Shown here in pieces: positions 34,708-44,313 of a stretch of 64,000 bases of DNA. The stretch is from Billgrantia lactosivorans. GTDB lineage: Bacteria; Pseudomonadota; Gammaproteobacteria; Pseudomonadales; Halomonadaceae. Below the pieces are notes generated by a model, which had not been told where the DNA came from, made no database searches, and worked only from the letters and a program-made list of their open reading frames with translations. The stretch covers positions 434,001 to 498,000 of the forward strand of contig NZ_QHGY01000001.1 of assembly GCF_003254665.1 (NCBI RefSeq), given 5' to 3'. Each line of letters opens with the position of its first letter. Within the stretch, counting starts at the first letter, position 1. A program made the position numbers and the translations under genes.

Positions 34708-37700
34708 TCAGCCGTTGCCGACGGCGATGCGGCCTGTCGCCGTGCTCACCACCGTCAGCTGGCGATCGAGCAGCATGCGCCAGCGGATCAGCACCGGGGC
34801 GTCGCTGTGGCTCACGCTGTCGAGCAGAATACGGAACTGGTCGCGCACGCTCTCGTCCTGGGGGTCGACCAGCGTCAGCCAGGCCTCGAGGGCGCCCAGT
34901 TCCTGATGACGGTTCTCGTGCAGGCGGGCGCACTCCAGCGACTGCTCGACCAGCAGCCGAACCTCGCCTGCCGGGCGCCCGAGGCGATGGCGCACGCGTG
35001 CCAGCTGCACCGCCAGCTCGGAGACGAACAGGGTGCTGCGCTCGCGGGCGATCATCAGGCACTGGTCCAGGTAATCCTCGGCACGCGGCAGTTCGTCCAG
35101 TGCCAGGCAGGCGTCGCTGTACCACAGGGTGGGGCGATGGTAGCGGTCACGGCCGGTGATCTCGCCCAGCTCCTCCTGGGCCAGTTCCATCTTCGTCAGG
35201 CCGTCCCGATCGCCTGACAGCGCCTGGCGCCAACCCAGGATGGCCTGTGCCGACACCTGCCACAGGTGCAGGTCGGGCGTCTCGGTCATGGCCACCGCCT
35301 GTTCGGCTCGGCGCGCCGCCAGGTGCACGTGGCCGAGCTGACGGTAGAGCGCCGCGGCGAACAGCAGCGCCATGGCCAGCGAACTGGGATGACCGATACG
35401 CTCGGCGAGGCGAATCGCCGCCTCGACCTGCTGCTCGGCACGGCGATAGTCGCCGCGCAGGCAGATCGCCCAGCCCTGGAAGCAGGCCGCGGCCACCTGG
35501 GGGTGCTCGGAGAACGGCAGCCACTCGATGAGCATCGGCTGCTCCAGCGGCGCGATCTCGTCGAGGTGCTCGAATGCCTGCCGGATACGCCCCGCCCAGT
35601 ACTCGCAGTTGGCCCTGGCATAGTCGGCGAGGCGCTGATAGCGCGGGTCCTCGAGGCGCCCGGCGATGGAAGCCAGGCTGGCGGCGAGCGAGAAGGCGTC
35701 GGCATGGGCGTGGCGCTGGCTGCAGCCTACCCACAGCCCCCACTTGACCAGGAAGGCCTGTTCGAGGTCCTCGGCGTCCTCGGCATGGCAGCCACCATGC
35801 TCCACCAGTAGCTCGCGGGCGCGCACGAAGCTCTCGTGGGCGGTCGGCGAACCGTGGCCCTCGAGCGCGAAGGCGGCCTGGCCGCGCACGGTCAGCAGGC
35901 TGATCTCGCGCTCCTCCTGGCCTTCCACGTGGCGCAGGCTGGCCAGGCCGAAGTCGGCCATCTTCAGTGCGGTACGGTTGGCGCTGACCTTCAGCGCCTC
36001 GCGCGCCGCCAGTTCGAAGTAGCGCGCCCCGCGAGCGTAGTGGCCGCTGCGCCGCAGGTGGGTGGCGAAATCGCCCGGATGCCGGCCGATCCACATCGGG
36101 AAGCGCTCCTCGATCAGGCTGACGACCTGACGATGGATGCGCACGCGCACGTCGCGGGGACAGGAAAGATAGGCAGCCTCCTGCAGCAGCTGATGGCTGA
36201 ACTGGTACTCGCGACAGCCCCCCTCGCCTCCGGCGGTCTCGATGATCTCGAGACGGCGCATCTGCTCCAGGGCACGGTTGAGCTGGGCCATCTCCCAGCC
36301 GCTGCACTCGGCGAGGAAGTCGAGGCGGAAGCGACGCCCCAGCACGGCCGCCACGTGCGCGACCTCGCGATCGCCGTCGAGCTGGTCGATGCGTCCGGCG
36401 AGCAGGCCGAGCAGGCCACGGGGCAACTCATCAAGGTGAACGCTGCGCCCTTCGCGCCGATCCATCTCCAGACGCCGGCAGATCTCCTGCATGTAGAGCG
36501 GTACGCCATCGCAGCGCTCGATGATCTGGCCCCGCAGGCGCGGGCTGAGGTGCAGCCGGTAGCGCCTGGCAAGCTGCGACAGCAGCCGTGACGACTGCAT
36601 CGCATCGAGATGGCTCAGGGTGACCTGCTGGTCCCAGTGCAGGCGCGTGGGCAGGGTCTCGCGGCCATGGTGGCTGGCCACCAGCAGGAAGGCGCAGTTG
36701 ATCGGCAGGCGCGCCTGAAGTCCCGCCAGCACCCGGAAAGACGGCTCGTCGAGCCACTGCAGGTCGTCGATCATCAGCACCTGGGTACGCTCGACGGCCT
36801 GGCGCTCGATGGCACGACACAGCAGCGCCACGACCAGGTCGACCGCCTCGCCGCTCTTGGCCAGCTGCGCCACCTCGGGCGATTCCCTGACGCCCAGCGC
36901 CTCCTCCAGCAGCCCCAGCTGCTCCGGGCTCAGCGCGAGCTCACAGCGCTTGAGCAGCTCCTCGAGGCCCGGCTTGTCTAGCTTGCCGTCGAGCCGCCAG
37001 CGCAGCAGCGTGCGGGCGACCCCGTAGGGCTCCAGTACCGACAACCGCGTGGTGGGCTGCCAGCAGATGGCGGCGTCTCGGCTCAGCTCGAGCTGGCGGA
37101 AGCCGACCATCAGCGCCGACTTGCCCATGCCCGAGGCGCCCCTGACCAGCACGCTCTGGCGCAGGCCGATGCCGGCTCGCGCCAGCGCGTCGCGGAGTAC
37201 ACGCAGCGACGCCTCGCGGCCGACCAGGCTCGGCGGCATGGCGTCTCGACCGCCCTCGTTGTGGCCCAGCACCAGGGCGCGCAGCCGCACCCGGCCGTCG
37301 CTCGCCACCAGCCGCGAGGAGAGCCGCGGCTGCAGGTCCAGCGCCGGCGGCATGTGCTGGCTGGCCTCCTGCGAGATGACCAGCTCGCTGCCTTCGGCGG
37401 CACTCATCAGGTCAAGCGCGCCCTGGGTCACCTGGCCCAGCGGGTCGACCAACTGGCGCTCGGGCAGATAGACCACCCGGCCGCTGTTGAGGCCCGCTGC
37501 CAGCTCGATGCTCGGCGCTTCCTCCTCGCCGCTCCAGTGCCGCGCCACCTCGTCGGGGAGCACGCGCCGGCAGTGTTCGTACAGCGCCACCAGCTCGGCC
37601 AGCTGATGGGCCGGGCCGTGGGTGCCGAAGCAGGCCAGGCCCAGGCCACCGGTGGCCCCGGGTAGCCAGAAACCGCCCAGGTGATGGCACTGCTGCTCCA

Positions 37701-38661
37701 GCCAGCGCATCAGCTCGATCTGCAGGGCCAGGCAGGCGCGGATCTCGTCGCGGGCCGAGAACTCCCCCTTGACGCGCAGACGGATCGCCATCACCGAAAG
37801 CTGGCGCTGCTCGATCTCGTCCTCGCGCAGCGGCGAGCTGCCCGCCGCCAGCGTGCGCGAGAAAGCCCCCTGGGGCGACAGGCTCTGCAGATCGGGCGCA
37901 CCGTCCGACCAGTAGCGTGCCAGTTGCAGGAAGTTCGGCTCGGGCTGCTGGCCCGAGAGCGCCAGCAGCTGCAGGTAGGCGTTGTACTGCTCGTGGGCGG
38001 CGGCCAGCTGGCCCTGCTCGGCGAGCTGGCGCACCAGCCGCTCGTGGAACGGCCCGTAGCCCGAGAAGCGGCTGACCAGGGTCTGCAGCAGCGTGTCGGG
38101 CACGTCCTCGTTGCGTTCCAGGACGCCCTCGGCGAAGCGGATCACCCGCTGGCGCCATTCATTGCGCAGCTGTACCAGCCAGCGCTGGAATTCGGTGCAG
38201 GCGGGCAGCTGCAGCTCCTCCACCAGGTCGCCTCGATAGCGTCGCAGCAGCTGTTCGAGCGTCGTGACGTCCTGTGTGCCCTCCAGCAGTTGCTGGAGCT
38301 CGTGCAGGTCGAAGCGCCAGCGCTCGGGGCGGCGGAAGGCGATGGTCTGGCGTGACACGACCAGCACGCGCTCGGCCTCCTCGCCCAGCGACTGGCGCAG
38401 GCAGTGAAGCGCATGGCGCAGGTTGGTGCGCCCCGAGGAGAGCCCCTGGTCGGGCCAGAGCAGCTCGGCGAGACTCGCTCGGTTGACCGGCTGATGATGC
38501 AACAGCAGGTAGACCAGCAGCGCCTTGACCTTGTCATAGCTGAACTGGGTCAGTACATCATCGCCCAGAGCCAGCGAAAACTGGCCGAACAGCGCCAGGT
38601 GATCCCCTTCGTCACTGTTATGCTCGGTTACTGAAGCGTCCTGCATGACGGAACCCTGCAT
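34708..38661 (-). CDS. giant BTAD-STAND-TPR transcriptional regulator
   Basis: The 1317-residue protein has, in order: a SARP-like winged-helix segment (about residues 20-120, with the WPDQGLSSGRTNLRHALHCLR helix pair), a BTAD helical domain (about 125-255), a class III cyclase-homology region (about 285-460) lacking the metal-binding Asp of active cyclases, a STAND ATPase with Walker A GASGMGKSAL (about 510) and Walker B VLMIDDLQWLDE (about 630), and a long TPR-like tail to the end. This is the layout of ATP-switched transcription factors. No signal peptide. The ATG at 38661 or five codons later; neither has a good ribosome site. It follows miaE by 14 bp and may be co-transcribed with DUF1289-miaE. 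Targets and ligand unknown. Confidence 0.8.
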   Translation of the reverse strand: MQGSVMQDASVTEHNSDEGDHLALFGQFSLALGDDVLTQFSYDKVKALLVYLLLHHQPVNRASLAELLWPDQGLSSGRTNLRHALHCLRQSLGEEAERVLVVSRQTIAFRRPERWRFDLHELQQLLEGTQDVTTLEQLLRRYRGDLVEELQLPACTEFQRWLVQLRNEWRQRVIRFAEGVLERNEDVPDTLLQTLVSRFSGYGPFHERLVRQLAEQGQLAAAHEQYNAYLQLLALSGQQPEPNFLQLARYWSDGAPDLQSLSPQGAFSRTLAAGSSPLREDEIEQRQLSVMAIRLRVKGEFSARDEIRACLALQIELMRWLEQQCHHLGGFWLPGATGGLGLACFGTHGPAHQLAELVALYEHCRRVLPDEVARHWSGEEEAPSIELAAGLNSGRVVYLPERQLVDPLGQVTQGALDLMSAAEGSELVISQEASQHMPPALDLQPRLSSRLVASDGRVRLRALVLGHNEGGRDAMPPSLVGREASLRVLRDALARAGIGLRQSVLVRGASGMGKSALMVGFRQLELSRDAAICWQPTTRLSVLEPYGVARTLLRWRLDGKLDKPGLEELLKRCELALSPEQLGLLEEALGVRESPEVAQLAKSGEAVDLVVALLCRAIERQAVERTQVLMIDDLQWLDEPSFRVLAGLQARLPINCAFLLVASHHGRETLPTRLHWDQQVTLSHLDAMQSSRLLSQLARRYRLHLSPRLRGQIIERCDGVPLYMQEICRRLEMDRREGRSVHLDELPRGLLGLLAGRIDQLDGDREVAHVAAVLGRRFRLDFLAECSGWEMAQLNRALEQMRRLEIIETAGGEGGCREYQFSHQLLQEAAYLSCPRDVRVRIHRQVVSLIEERFPMWIGRHPGDFATHLRRSGHYARGARYFELAAREALKVSANRTALKMADFGLASLRHVEGQEEREISLLTVRGQAAFALEGHGSPTAHESFVRARELLVEHGGCHAEDAEDLEQAFLVKWGLWVGCSQRHAHADAFSLAASLASIAGRLEDPRYQRLADYARANCEYWAGRIRQAFEHLDEIAPLEQPMLIEWLPFSEHPQVAAACFQGWAICLRGDYRRAEQQVEAAIRLAERIGHPSSLAMALLFAAALYRQLGHVHLAARRAEQAVAMTETPDLHLWQVSAQAILGWRQALSGDRDGLTKMELAQEELGEITGRDRYHRPTLWYSDACLALDELPRAEDYLDQCLMIARERSTLFVSELAVQLARVRHRLGRPAGEVRLLVEQSLECARLHENRHQELGALEAWLTLVDPQDESVRDQFRILLDSVSHSDAPVLIRWRMLLDRQLTVVSTATGRIAVGNG

Positions 38662-38675
38662 GGCAAGTGGCGGCG

Positions 38676-39311
38676 TCAGGCTGGCACGCCACTATGGAAA
38701 CGAAACGCCGTGTCCGGCGTGACTATTAGTTGTGCTTCGCATTCGGCAAAGAAATCCACTCGCTTGTCAATGGCTTCCGACGAAAGATACCGCGCCAGCA
38801 TGAGGTAGTCTTCGTAGTGCCGGCCTTCCGACTTCACCAGCGAGCGATAGAAGCGGGCCAGTTCGGCGTCCAGGTGCGGAATCAGCCTGGCGAAGCGTTC
38901 GCAGCTTCTCGCCTCGATGAAGGCCCCTATGATGAGAATATCGACAAGTCGCTCGGGATCTTGAGGGCGAAGGTGGCGGCGAAGCCCTTCGGCATAGCGC
39001 GAGGCGGTTAGGTGGCGGTATTCGATGCCCCTCGCCTCCATCAGCTTGACCACCTGTTCGAAGTGCAGCAGCTCCTCGCGCGCCAGCTGCGACATCTTGG
39101 TCAACAGCAGCGGCTGGTCGACGTAGCGATAGAGCAGGCTCATGGCGGTCGAGGCGGCCTTCTTCTCGCACTGGGCGTGATCGATCAACAGCAGTTCGGG
39201 GTTGTCCAGGGCCCATTCGACCCAGGCGTCGGGCGTGGGGCAGGCGAGAAAGGCGAGCAGGTCTGGGGGCAGCTCGACGTCGTGGCGGGTCGCTTCGATG
39301 GTTTCAGGCAT
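38676..39311 (-). CDS. miaE: MiaE, tRNA 2-methylthio-N6-isopentenyladenosine hydroxylase
   Basis: The 211-residue ferritin-like di-iron oxygenase has iron ligands in HAQCEKKAA (Glu near 49), REELLHFEQV (Glu and His near 78-81), GAFIEARSCERF (Glu near 133) and SEGRHYEDY (Glu/His near 163-166). It hydroxylates ms2i6A37 in tRNA using oxygen, so it links decoding to aerobic growth. It lies 30 bp after the DUF1289 gene and 14 bp before the giant regulator. The start codon has only a weak ribosome site. Confidence 0.93.
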   Translation of the reverse strand: MPETIEATRHDVELPPDLLAFLACPTPDAWVEWALDNPELLLIDHAQCEKKAASTAMSLLYRYVDQPLLLTKMSQLAREELLHFEQVVKLMEARGIEYRHLTASRYAEGLRRHLRPQDPERLVDILIIGAFIEARSCERFARLIPHLDAELARFYRSLVKSEGRHYEDYLMLARYLSSEAIDKRVDFFAECEAQLIVTPDTAFRFHSGVPA

Positions 39312-39341
39312 GGTTCAGGCTCGGCATTCGGTATCGTGCAG

Positions 39342-39794
39342 TCAACGGCCGGGGAGCGGCAGAGGGTCCGTGTGTCGACGTTCACTCGCCGCCGCCAGCA
39401 GCTGCTCGCTGAGTCGCGCATGCAGCTCGGCAGCGCCGAGCCCCGCCACACCCTCCTGCGGTGCCAGGCCGTAGCGAGGCAGCTCGCGGATACGGTCGCG
39501 ACCGACCCGCAGCAGCTCCACCGCGCGTGACAACGGCGGCTGCTCGGGGCGAAAGCGAATACGGTGATGACGCAACTGCGCTTCGAGGCGGGCTTCGTCA
39601 GTGACACGCAGAAAGCGCGCGGCGACCCGCTCGCGCAGGGCATCCAGCTGCGCGATGCGATGACTCCGTTGTTCGGTGGAAAGGGCCATCCACGCGCAGA
39701 TCTCGTCGTCCGTTCGCTGACAGCCCCGGCACACCGGATCGCCCAGCGTCGTCGAACAGAGCCCCACGCAGGGCGAGGCGATACGAGCGCACAT
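39342..39794 (-). CDS. DUF1289 domain protein
   Basis: The 150-residue protein has the N-terminal DUF1289 cysteine motif ASPCVGLCSTTLGDPVCRGC (C9, C13, C22, C25), followed by DEICAWMALSTEQR. This probably binds a metal. A C-terminal helical, Arg/Leu-rich extension of about 90 residues follows and is unusual in length for the family. GGGGAGAG upstream of ATG 39794 supports the start. Likely first gene of a minus-strand unit with miaE and the regulator; divergent from acnB. Confidence 0.8.
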   Translation of the reverse strand: MCARIASPCVGLCSTTLGDPVCRGCQRTDDEICAWMALSTEQRSHRIAQLDALRERVAARFLRVTDEARLEAQLRHHRIRFRPEQPPLSRAVELLRVGRDRIRELPRYGLAPQEGVAGLGAAELHARLSEQLLAAASERRHTDPLPLPGR

Positions 39795-39911
39795 CCCACT
39801 CTCCCCTCTGGTCGTTCGGTCAATGGTAACGCACCCCCGCCGTGGCTGGCACGCTGTAGTTCGGCAAACATCGCGACGACCAAAGTCTAGGCCCCGCCCG
39901 GCCGGGCCAAC

Positions 39912-39940
39912 TTAACATTGTCGACAGTTTCCCGTAGAAT
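39912..39940 (+). promoter_or_regulatory. sigma-70 promoter of acnB
   Basis: TTAACA at 39912-39917 and TAGAAT at 39935-39940 each match the sigma-70 consensus at 5 of 6 positions with the ideal 17-bp spacer. The -10 is about 108 bp before the acnB start, leaving a 5' leader of about 100 bases. Confidence 0.6.
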
Positions 39941-40048
39941 CGCGCCACCCAGTGACTACGGTTGTTTCTCCCGCCAGGGCAGTCATTTCGCCGATCTTCA
40001 TCGCCGTGTCGGACTGCCTTGGGCAACACACCAGATGAGGGCCCCAAC

Positions 40049-42652
40049 GTGCTTGAAGCCTATCGCCACCATGTCGAAGAACGCGCCGCCGAGGGCGTCC
40101 CGCCGAAGCCCCTGAATGCCGAGCAGGTTGCCGCGCTGGTCGAGCTGCTGAAGAACCCGCCCGCTGGCGAAGAAGAGTTCATCCTCGACCTGCTGACCCA
40201 TCGCGTTCCGCCGGGGGTCGACGAGGCCGCCTACGTCAAGGCCGGCTTCCTCACCGCCATCGTCAAGGGCGAGGCGCAGTCGCCGCTGGTCGACAAGGTG
40301 CACGCCGTCAAGCTGCTGGGGACCATGCAGGGCGGCTACAACATCGCCACCCTGGTCGAATTGCTGGACGACGGCGAGCTGGCCAAGGAAGCCGGCGAGC
40401 AGCTCAAGCACACCCTGCTGATGTTCGATGCCTTCCATGACGTGGAAGAGCGCGCCAAGAATGGCAACGCCGTAGCCAAGGACGTGCTGCAGTCATGGGC
40501 CGATGCCGAGTGGTTCCTGTCCAAGCCGGCGCTGGCCGAGAAGATCACCCTCACCGTGTTCAAGGTGCCGGGCGAGACCAATACCGACGATCTCTCCCCC
40601 GCCCCGGATGCCTGGTCGCGTCCCGACATCCCGCTGCACGCCAACGCCATGCTCAAGAACGAGCGCGAAGGCATCGTGCCGGAAGTACCCGGCACCATCG
40701 GCCCGCTCAAGCAGATCGAGGAAGTGAAGGCCAAGGGCTTCCCGGTCGCCTACGTCGGCGACGTGGTCGGCACCGGCTCCTCGCGCAAGTCGGCCACCAA
40801 CTCGGTGCTGTGGTTCTTCGGCGACGACATTCCCAACGTGCCCAACAAGCGCGCCGGTGGCTTCTGCTTCGGCGGCAAGATCGCCCCCATCTTCTTCAAC
40901 ACCATGGAAGACGCCGGTGCCCTGCCGGTCGAGATGGACGTCTCCAAGCTCGGCATGGGCGACGTCATCGACGTCTACCCCTACGAGGGCAAGGTGTGCA
41001 GGCACGGCACCGATGAAGTGGTCTCGACCTTCGAGCTCAAGACCCAGGTGATCCTCGACGAGGTGCGTGCCGGCGGCCGCATTCCGCTGATCATCGGCCG
41101 CGGCCTGACCGGCAAGGCGCGCGAGTCGCTGGGCCTGCCCCAGTCCGACGTGTTCCGCCTGCCCGAGCAGCCCAGGGACACCGGCAAGGGCTTCACCCTG
41201 GCGCAGAAGATGGTCGGCAAGGCCTGTGGCATGGAGGGCGTGCGCCCGGGCATGTACTGCGAGCCGAAGATGACCACCGTGGGCTCCCAGGACACCACCG
41301 GCCCGATGACCCGCGACGAGCTCAAGGACCTCGCCTGCCTCGGCTTCCAGGCCGACCTGGTGATGCAGTCCTTCTGCCACACCGCCGCCTATCCGAAGCC
41401 GGTCGACGTCGAGACCCACCACACCCTGCCCGACTTCATCATGAACCGCGGCGGCGTCTCGCTGCGCCCGGGCGACGGCATCATCCACAGCTGGCTCAAC
41501 CGCATGCTGCTGCCCGACACCGTAGGCACCGGCGGCGACTCGCACACCCGTTTCCCGCTGGGCATCTCGTTCCCGGCCGGCTCGGGCCTGGTCGCCTTCG
41601 CCGCCGCTACCGGCGTGATGCCGCTGGACATGCCGGAATCGGTGCTGGTGCGCTTCAAGGGCAAGCGCCAGCCCGGCGTCACCCTGCGCGACCTGGTCCA
41701 CGCCATCCCCTACTACGCCATCCAGGAAGGGCTGCTGACCGTCGAGAAGTCGGGCAAGAAGAACATCTTCTCCGGCCGCGTGCTGGAGATCGAGGGCCTC
41801 GAGGATCTCACCGTCGAGCAGGCCTTCGAACTCTCCGACGCCTCCGCCGAGCGCTCCGCCGCCGGCTGCACCATCACCCTGGGCGAGGAAAGCGTCACCG
41901 AGTACCTGAAGTCCAACATCACCCTGCTCAAGTGGATGATCGCCAACGGCTACGGTGACAGGCGCACCATCGAGCGCCGCATCCTGGCGATGGAGGAGTG
42001 GCTGGCCAACCCGAGCCTGATGCGCGCCGACAAGGACGCCGAGTACACCGCGGTGATCGAGATCGACCTGGCCGAACTCAAGGAACCGGTGCTGTGCGCG
42101 CCGAACGACCCGGACGACGCCCGCCTGCTCTCCGAGGTCGCCGGCGAGAAGATCGACGAGGTCTTCATCGGCTCGTGCATGACCAACATCGGCCACTTCC
42201 GTGCCGCCGGCAAGCTGCTCGAGAAGCAGCCCGCCGGCAGCCTGAAGACCCGCCTGTGGCTGGCCCCGCCGACCAAGATGGACCAGCACCAGCTCACCGA
42301 AGAGGGCTACTACGGCATCTACGGCCGCGCCGGCGCACGCATGGAGATGCCGGGCTGTTCGCTGTGCATGGGCAACCAGGCCCGCGTGGCGGCCAGGAGC
42401 ACGGTGGTTTCCACCTCCACCCGCAACTTCCCCAATCGCCTGGGCGACGGCGCCAATGTCTACCTGGCCTCGGCGGAACTGGCGGCGGTCGCCGCGGTGG
42501 AAGGACGCCTGCCCAGCGTCGAGGAGTACCAGCGCTACATGGGCGAATTCGACGCCATGGCCGGCGAGATCTATCGTTACATGAACTTCCATGAGATCGA
42601 GGAGTATCAGAACGCCGCTTCCAACGTGATTCCGGTCGCCCAGGAAGCCTGA
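40049..42652 (+). CDS. acnB: aconitate hydratase B (also 2-methylisocitrate dehydratase)
   Basis: The 867-residue enzyme of the TCA and methylcitrate cycles matches E. coli AcnB in layout: an N-terminal HEAT-like domain ([24 protein letters not shown]), the swivelling domain, then three catalytic domains. The 4Fe-4S cysteines are seen in [10 protein letters not shown] and CSLCMGN. The start is the GTG at 40049, which aligns with the AcnB N-terminus and follows GATGAGGG; upstream open frame is not coding. A strong promoter precedes it and an ideal rho-independent terminator follows, so it is monocistronic. Confidence 0.96.
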   Translation: MLEAYRHHVEERAAEGVPPKPLNAEQVAALVELLKNPPAGEEEFILDLLTHRVPPGVDEAAYVKAGFLTAIVKGEAQSPLVDKVHAVKLLGTMQGGYNIATLVELLDDGELAKEAGEQLKHTLLMFDAFHDVEERAKNGNAVAKDVLQSWADAEWFLSKPALAEKITLTVFKVPGETNTDDLSPAPDAWSRPDIPLHANAMLKNEREGIVPEVPGTIGPLKQIEEVKAKGFPVAYVGDVVGTGSSRKSATNSVLWFFGDDIPNVPNKRAGGFCFGGKIAPIFFNTMEDAGALPVEMDVSKLGMGDVIDVYPYEGKVCRHGTDEVVSTFELKTQVILDEVRAGGRIPLIIGRGLTGKARESLGLPQSDVFRLPEQPRDTGKGFTLAQKMVGKACGMEGVRPGMYCEPKMTTVGSQDTTGPMTRDELKDLACLGFQADLVMQSFCHTAAYPKPVDVETHHTLPDFIMNRGGVSLRPGDGIIHSWLNRMLLPDTVGTGGDSHTRFPLGISFPAGSGLVAFAAATGVMPLDMPESVLVRFKGKRQPGVTLRDLVHAIPYYAIQEGLLTVEKSGKKNIFSGRVLEIEGLEDLTVEQAFELSDASAERSAAGCTITLGEESVTEYLKSNITLLKWMIANGYGDRRTIERRILAMEEWLANPSLMRADKDAEYTAVIEIDLAELKEPVLCAPNDPDDARLLSEVAGEKIDEVFIGSCMTNIGHFRAAGKLLEKQPAGSLKTRLWLAPPTKMDQHQLTEEGYYGIYGRAGARMEMPGCSLCMGNQARVAARSTVVSTSTRNFPNRLGDGANVYLASAELAAVAAVEGRLPSVEEYQRYMGEFDAMAGEIYRYMNFHEIEEYQNAASNVIPVAQEA

Positions 42653-42730
42653 TACCCGGTTCGGAACAGCATCAGGCTCGACTCCGATGCTCGCAACATC
42701 GACGGTACCCGGTACCTGAGCCGATGAACG

Positions 42731-42757
42731 AAGCGCCCCACCAGGGGCGCTTTTTTT
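42731..42757 (+). terminator. rho-independent terminator of acnB
   Basis: AGCGCCCC (42732-42739) and GGGGCGCT (42744-42751) form an 8-bp stem with loop ACCA, followed by a run of seven T to 42757. It ends about 105 bp after the acnB stop. The rest of the 336-bp gap to the barrel gene (to 42988) has no gene; a small GTCGC/GCGAC hairpin lies near 42784-42799. Confidence 0.85.
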
Positions 42758-42988
42758 AGGTATTTGAACTCGTTGCCTTTCATGTCGCCTAGAAGCGACG
42801 CCTCGCTACGTTTCTTTACCCTGCTCGCCTTGAGCGCGGTCAGGCCCGAGACTACGTTTAATAAGCCTGTAGACGCCGATACCAGCCTCCACGCGCTGGC
42901 GTCTCGGCGTACAGAAAAAAGAGGGAATAGCAGGCCAGGTCTTGTTCGAGACGTCGGGCAAAGCCCAAGGGATCCAAGGAGAAAGAAC

Positions 42989-43597
42989 ATGCCGAACAGA
43001 ACGCTCCTCACCATTGCACTCGCTTCCACGTCGTTGCTCGCCGCCACCGGGGCCCAGGCCCAGGCCGGCCAGCCCCACGAGCAGTACGCCTATCTGGGCC
43101 TCGGCACCGGCTTCAGCTCGCTGGAGAACGATCGCGACGACGTGGACAACTTCGTCGAGAGCGGCACCAGCGATTTCGACCTCGACGACGACGACAACGT
43201 CTGGAAGGGCTTCGCCGGCTACCAGTTCAACCGCTACCTGGCCGCCGAGGCCTTCTATACCGATCTCGGCCGCGTTCGCCTGAGGGGCAACGACGGCGCC
43301 AACACCGACCTGGAGTCCAGCGCCTACGGCGCCAGCCTGGTCGGTCAGCTGCCGATCACGAGCTGGTTCACCCCCTATGCCAAGGTCGGGGCGGCCAGCT
43401 GGGAGACCGATGTCGACGGCAACCTCGGCGATGCCAGCGTCGACCTGGAGGACAACGACGGCTTCGACCCGGTCTACGGTCTCGGCGCCCAGTTCAACTT
43501 CAACCCGGTGCTGATCCGCGCCGAATACGAACGCTACGATTTCGACAGCGACTACACCCTCGACACCTTCACCGCCTCGGTTGGTTTGCGCTTCTAG
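42989..43597 (+). CDS. OmpA-type outer-membrane beta-barrel protein
   Basis: The 202-residue precursor has a Sec signal peptide cleaved after GAQA near residue 24. The mature part has alternating strands typical of an eight-stranded barrel ([73 protein letters not shown]) and ends with the C-terminal Phe (SVGLRF) needed for Bam assembly. Acidic loops such as DFDLDDDDN fit a halophile. There is no peptidoglycan-binding domain. GGAGAAAGAAC precedes ATG 42989; an upstream in-frame ATG is unlikely. Role: structural or small-pore protein. Confidence 0.88.
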   Translation: MPNRTLLTIALASTSLLAATGAQAQAGQPHEQYAYLGLGTGFSSLENDRDDVDNFVESGTSDFDLDDDDNVWKGFAGYQFNRYLAAEAFYTDLGRVRLRGNDGANTDLESSAYGASLVGQLPITSWFTPYAKVGAASWETDVDGNLGDASVDLEDNDGFDPVYGLGAQFNFNPVLIRAEYERYDFDSDYTLDTFTASVGLRF

Positions 43598-43619
43598 CCC
43601 GCCCCTCCCTGCCTCGACC

Positions 43620-43649
43620 AGCGGTACCGGGCCGGCGCCCGGTGCCGCT
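43620..43649 (+). terminator. GC-rich hairpin after the barrel gene
   Basis: AGCGGTACCGGGC (43620-43632) pairs with GCCCGGTGCCGCT (43637-43649), 13 bp with one G-T mismatch and a CGGC loop. It starts 22 bp after the barrel stop codon. No T-run follows, but position and strength suggest a terminator. Confidence 0.45.
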
Positions 43650-43736
43650 CCAGGCTGCGACGAATCGACGAGGGCCGCCTCCCGCGAACCATGGCATCAT
43701 CCGGTGCATCACTCCCCGCCAGGCAAGGAAACCTCG

Positions 43737-44225
43737 ATGAGCGCAATCATCACGCCCGACATCTGCGATGCCCACCCGGAGGTGCAGGTACTCGATCCGA
43801 TCTTCGTCAGCTTCGGCGGCCGCGAGGCCTTCTGCGGGCCGGTGCGCACGGTCAAGTGCTTCGAGGACAACTCGCTGGTCAAGCAGGCCGTCGGCGAAGC
43901 CGGCGATGGCGCCGTGCTGGTGGTCGATGCGGGTGGATCACACCGTTGCGCCATGCTTGGCGACATGCTCGCCGAGCAGGCCGTGGACAACGGCTGGGCG
44001 GGCGTCGTCATGTATGGCTGCGTACGCGATGTCGACGTCCTGGCCGAGACCGACCTGGGCGTCCAGGCGCTCGGCGCGCACCCGCGCAGGAGCGAGAAGC
44101 GCGGCGAGGGCAGCCGCGACATTCCGGTGACCTTCGCCGGCGTCACCCTGCACCCGGGCCAGTGGCTGTATGCCGACAACAACGGCATCGTGGTGGCCGA
44201 AGCGCGCCTGCCTCTCGACACCTGA
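43737..44225 (+). CDS. rraA: RraA family protein, regulator of RNase E or aldolase-like
   Basis: The 162-residue RraA-fold protein has the sequence landmarks of the group: [48 protein letters not shown] and [10 protein letters not shown]. Family members either bind and inhibit RNase E or act as metal-dependent 4-hydroxy-4-methyl-2-oxoglutarate/oxaloacetate aldolases. The G-x-R-D pattern (GCVRDVD) is shared by both, so the role is not settled. AAGGAA lies upstream of ATG 43737. Likely monocistronic. Confidence 0.88.
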   Translation: MSAIITPDICDAHPEVQVLDPIFVSFGGREAFCGPVRTVKCFEDNSLVKQAVGEAGDGAVLVVDAGGSHRCAMLGDMLAEQAVDNGWAGVVMYGCVRDVDVLAETDLGVQALGAHPRRSEKRGEGSRDIPVTFAGVTLHPGQWLYADNNGIVVAEARLPLDT

Positions 44226-44313
44226 GCCCGGCGACCTCGCGGCGGCACTTGCCCAGACGCCTGCCGCGGTGTCACGCTAGGGACATGAACCTGCCCCGAG
44301 AGCCCGTGCATCG

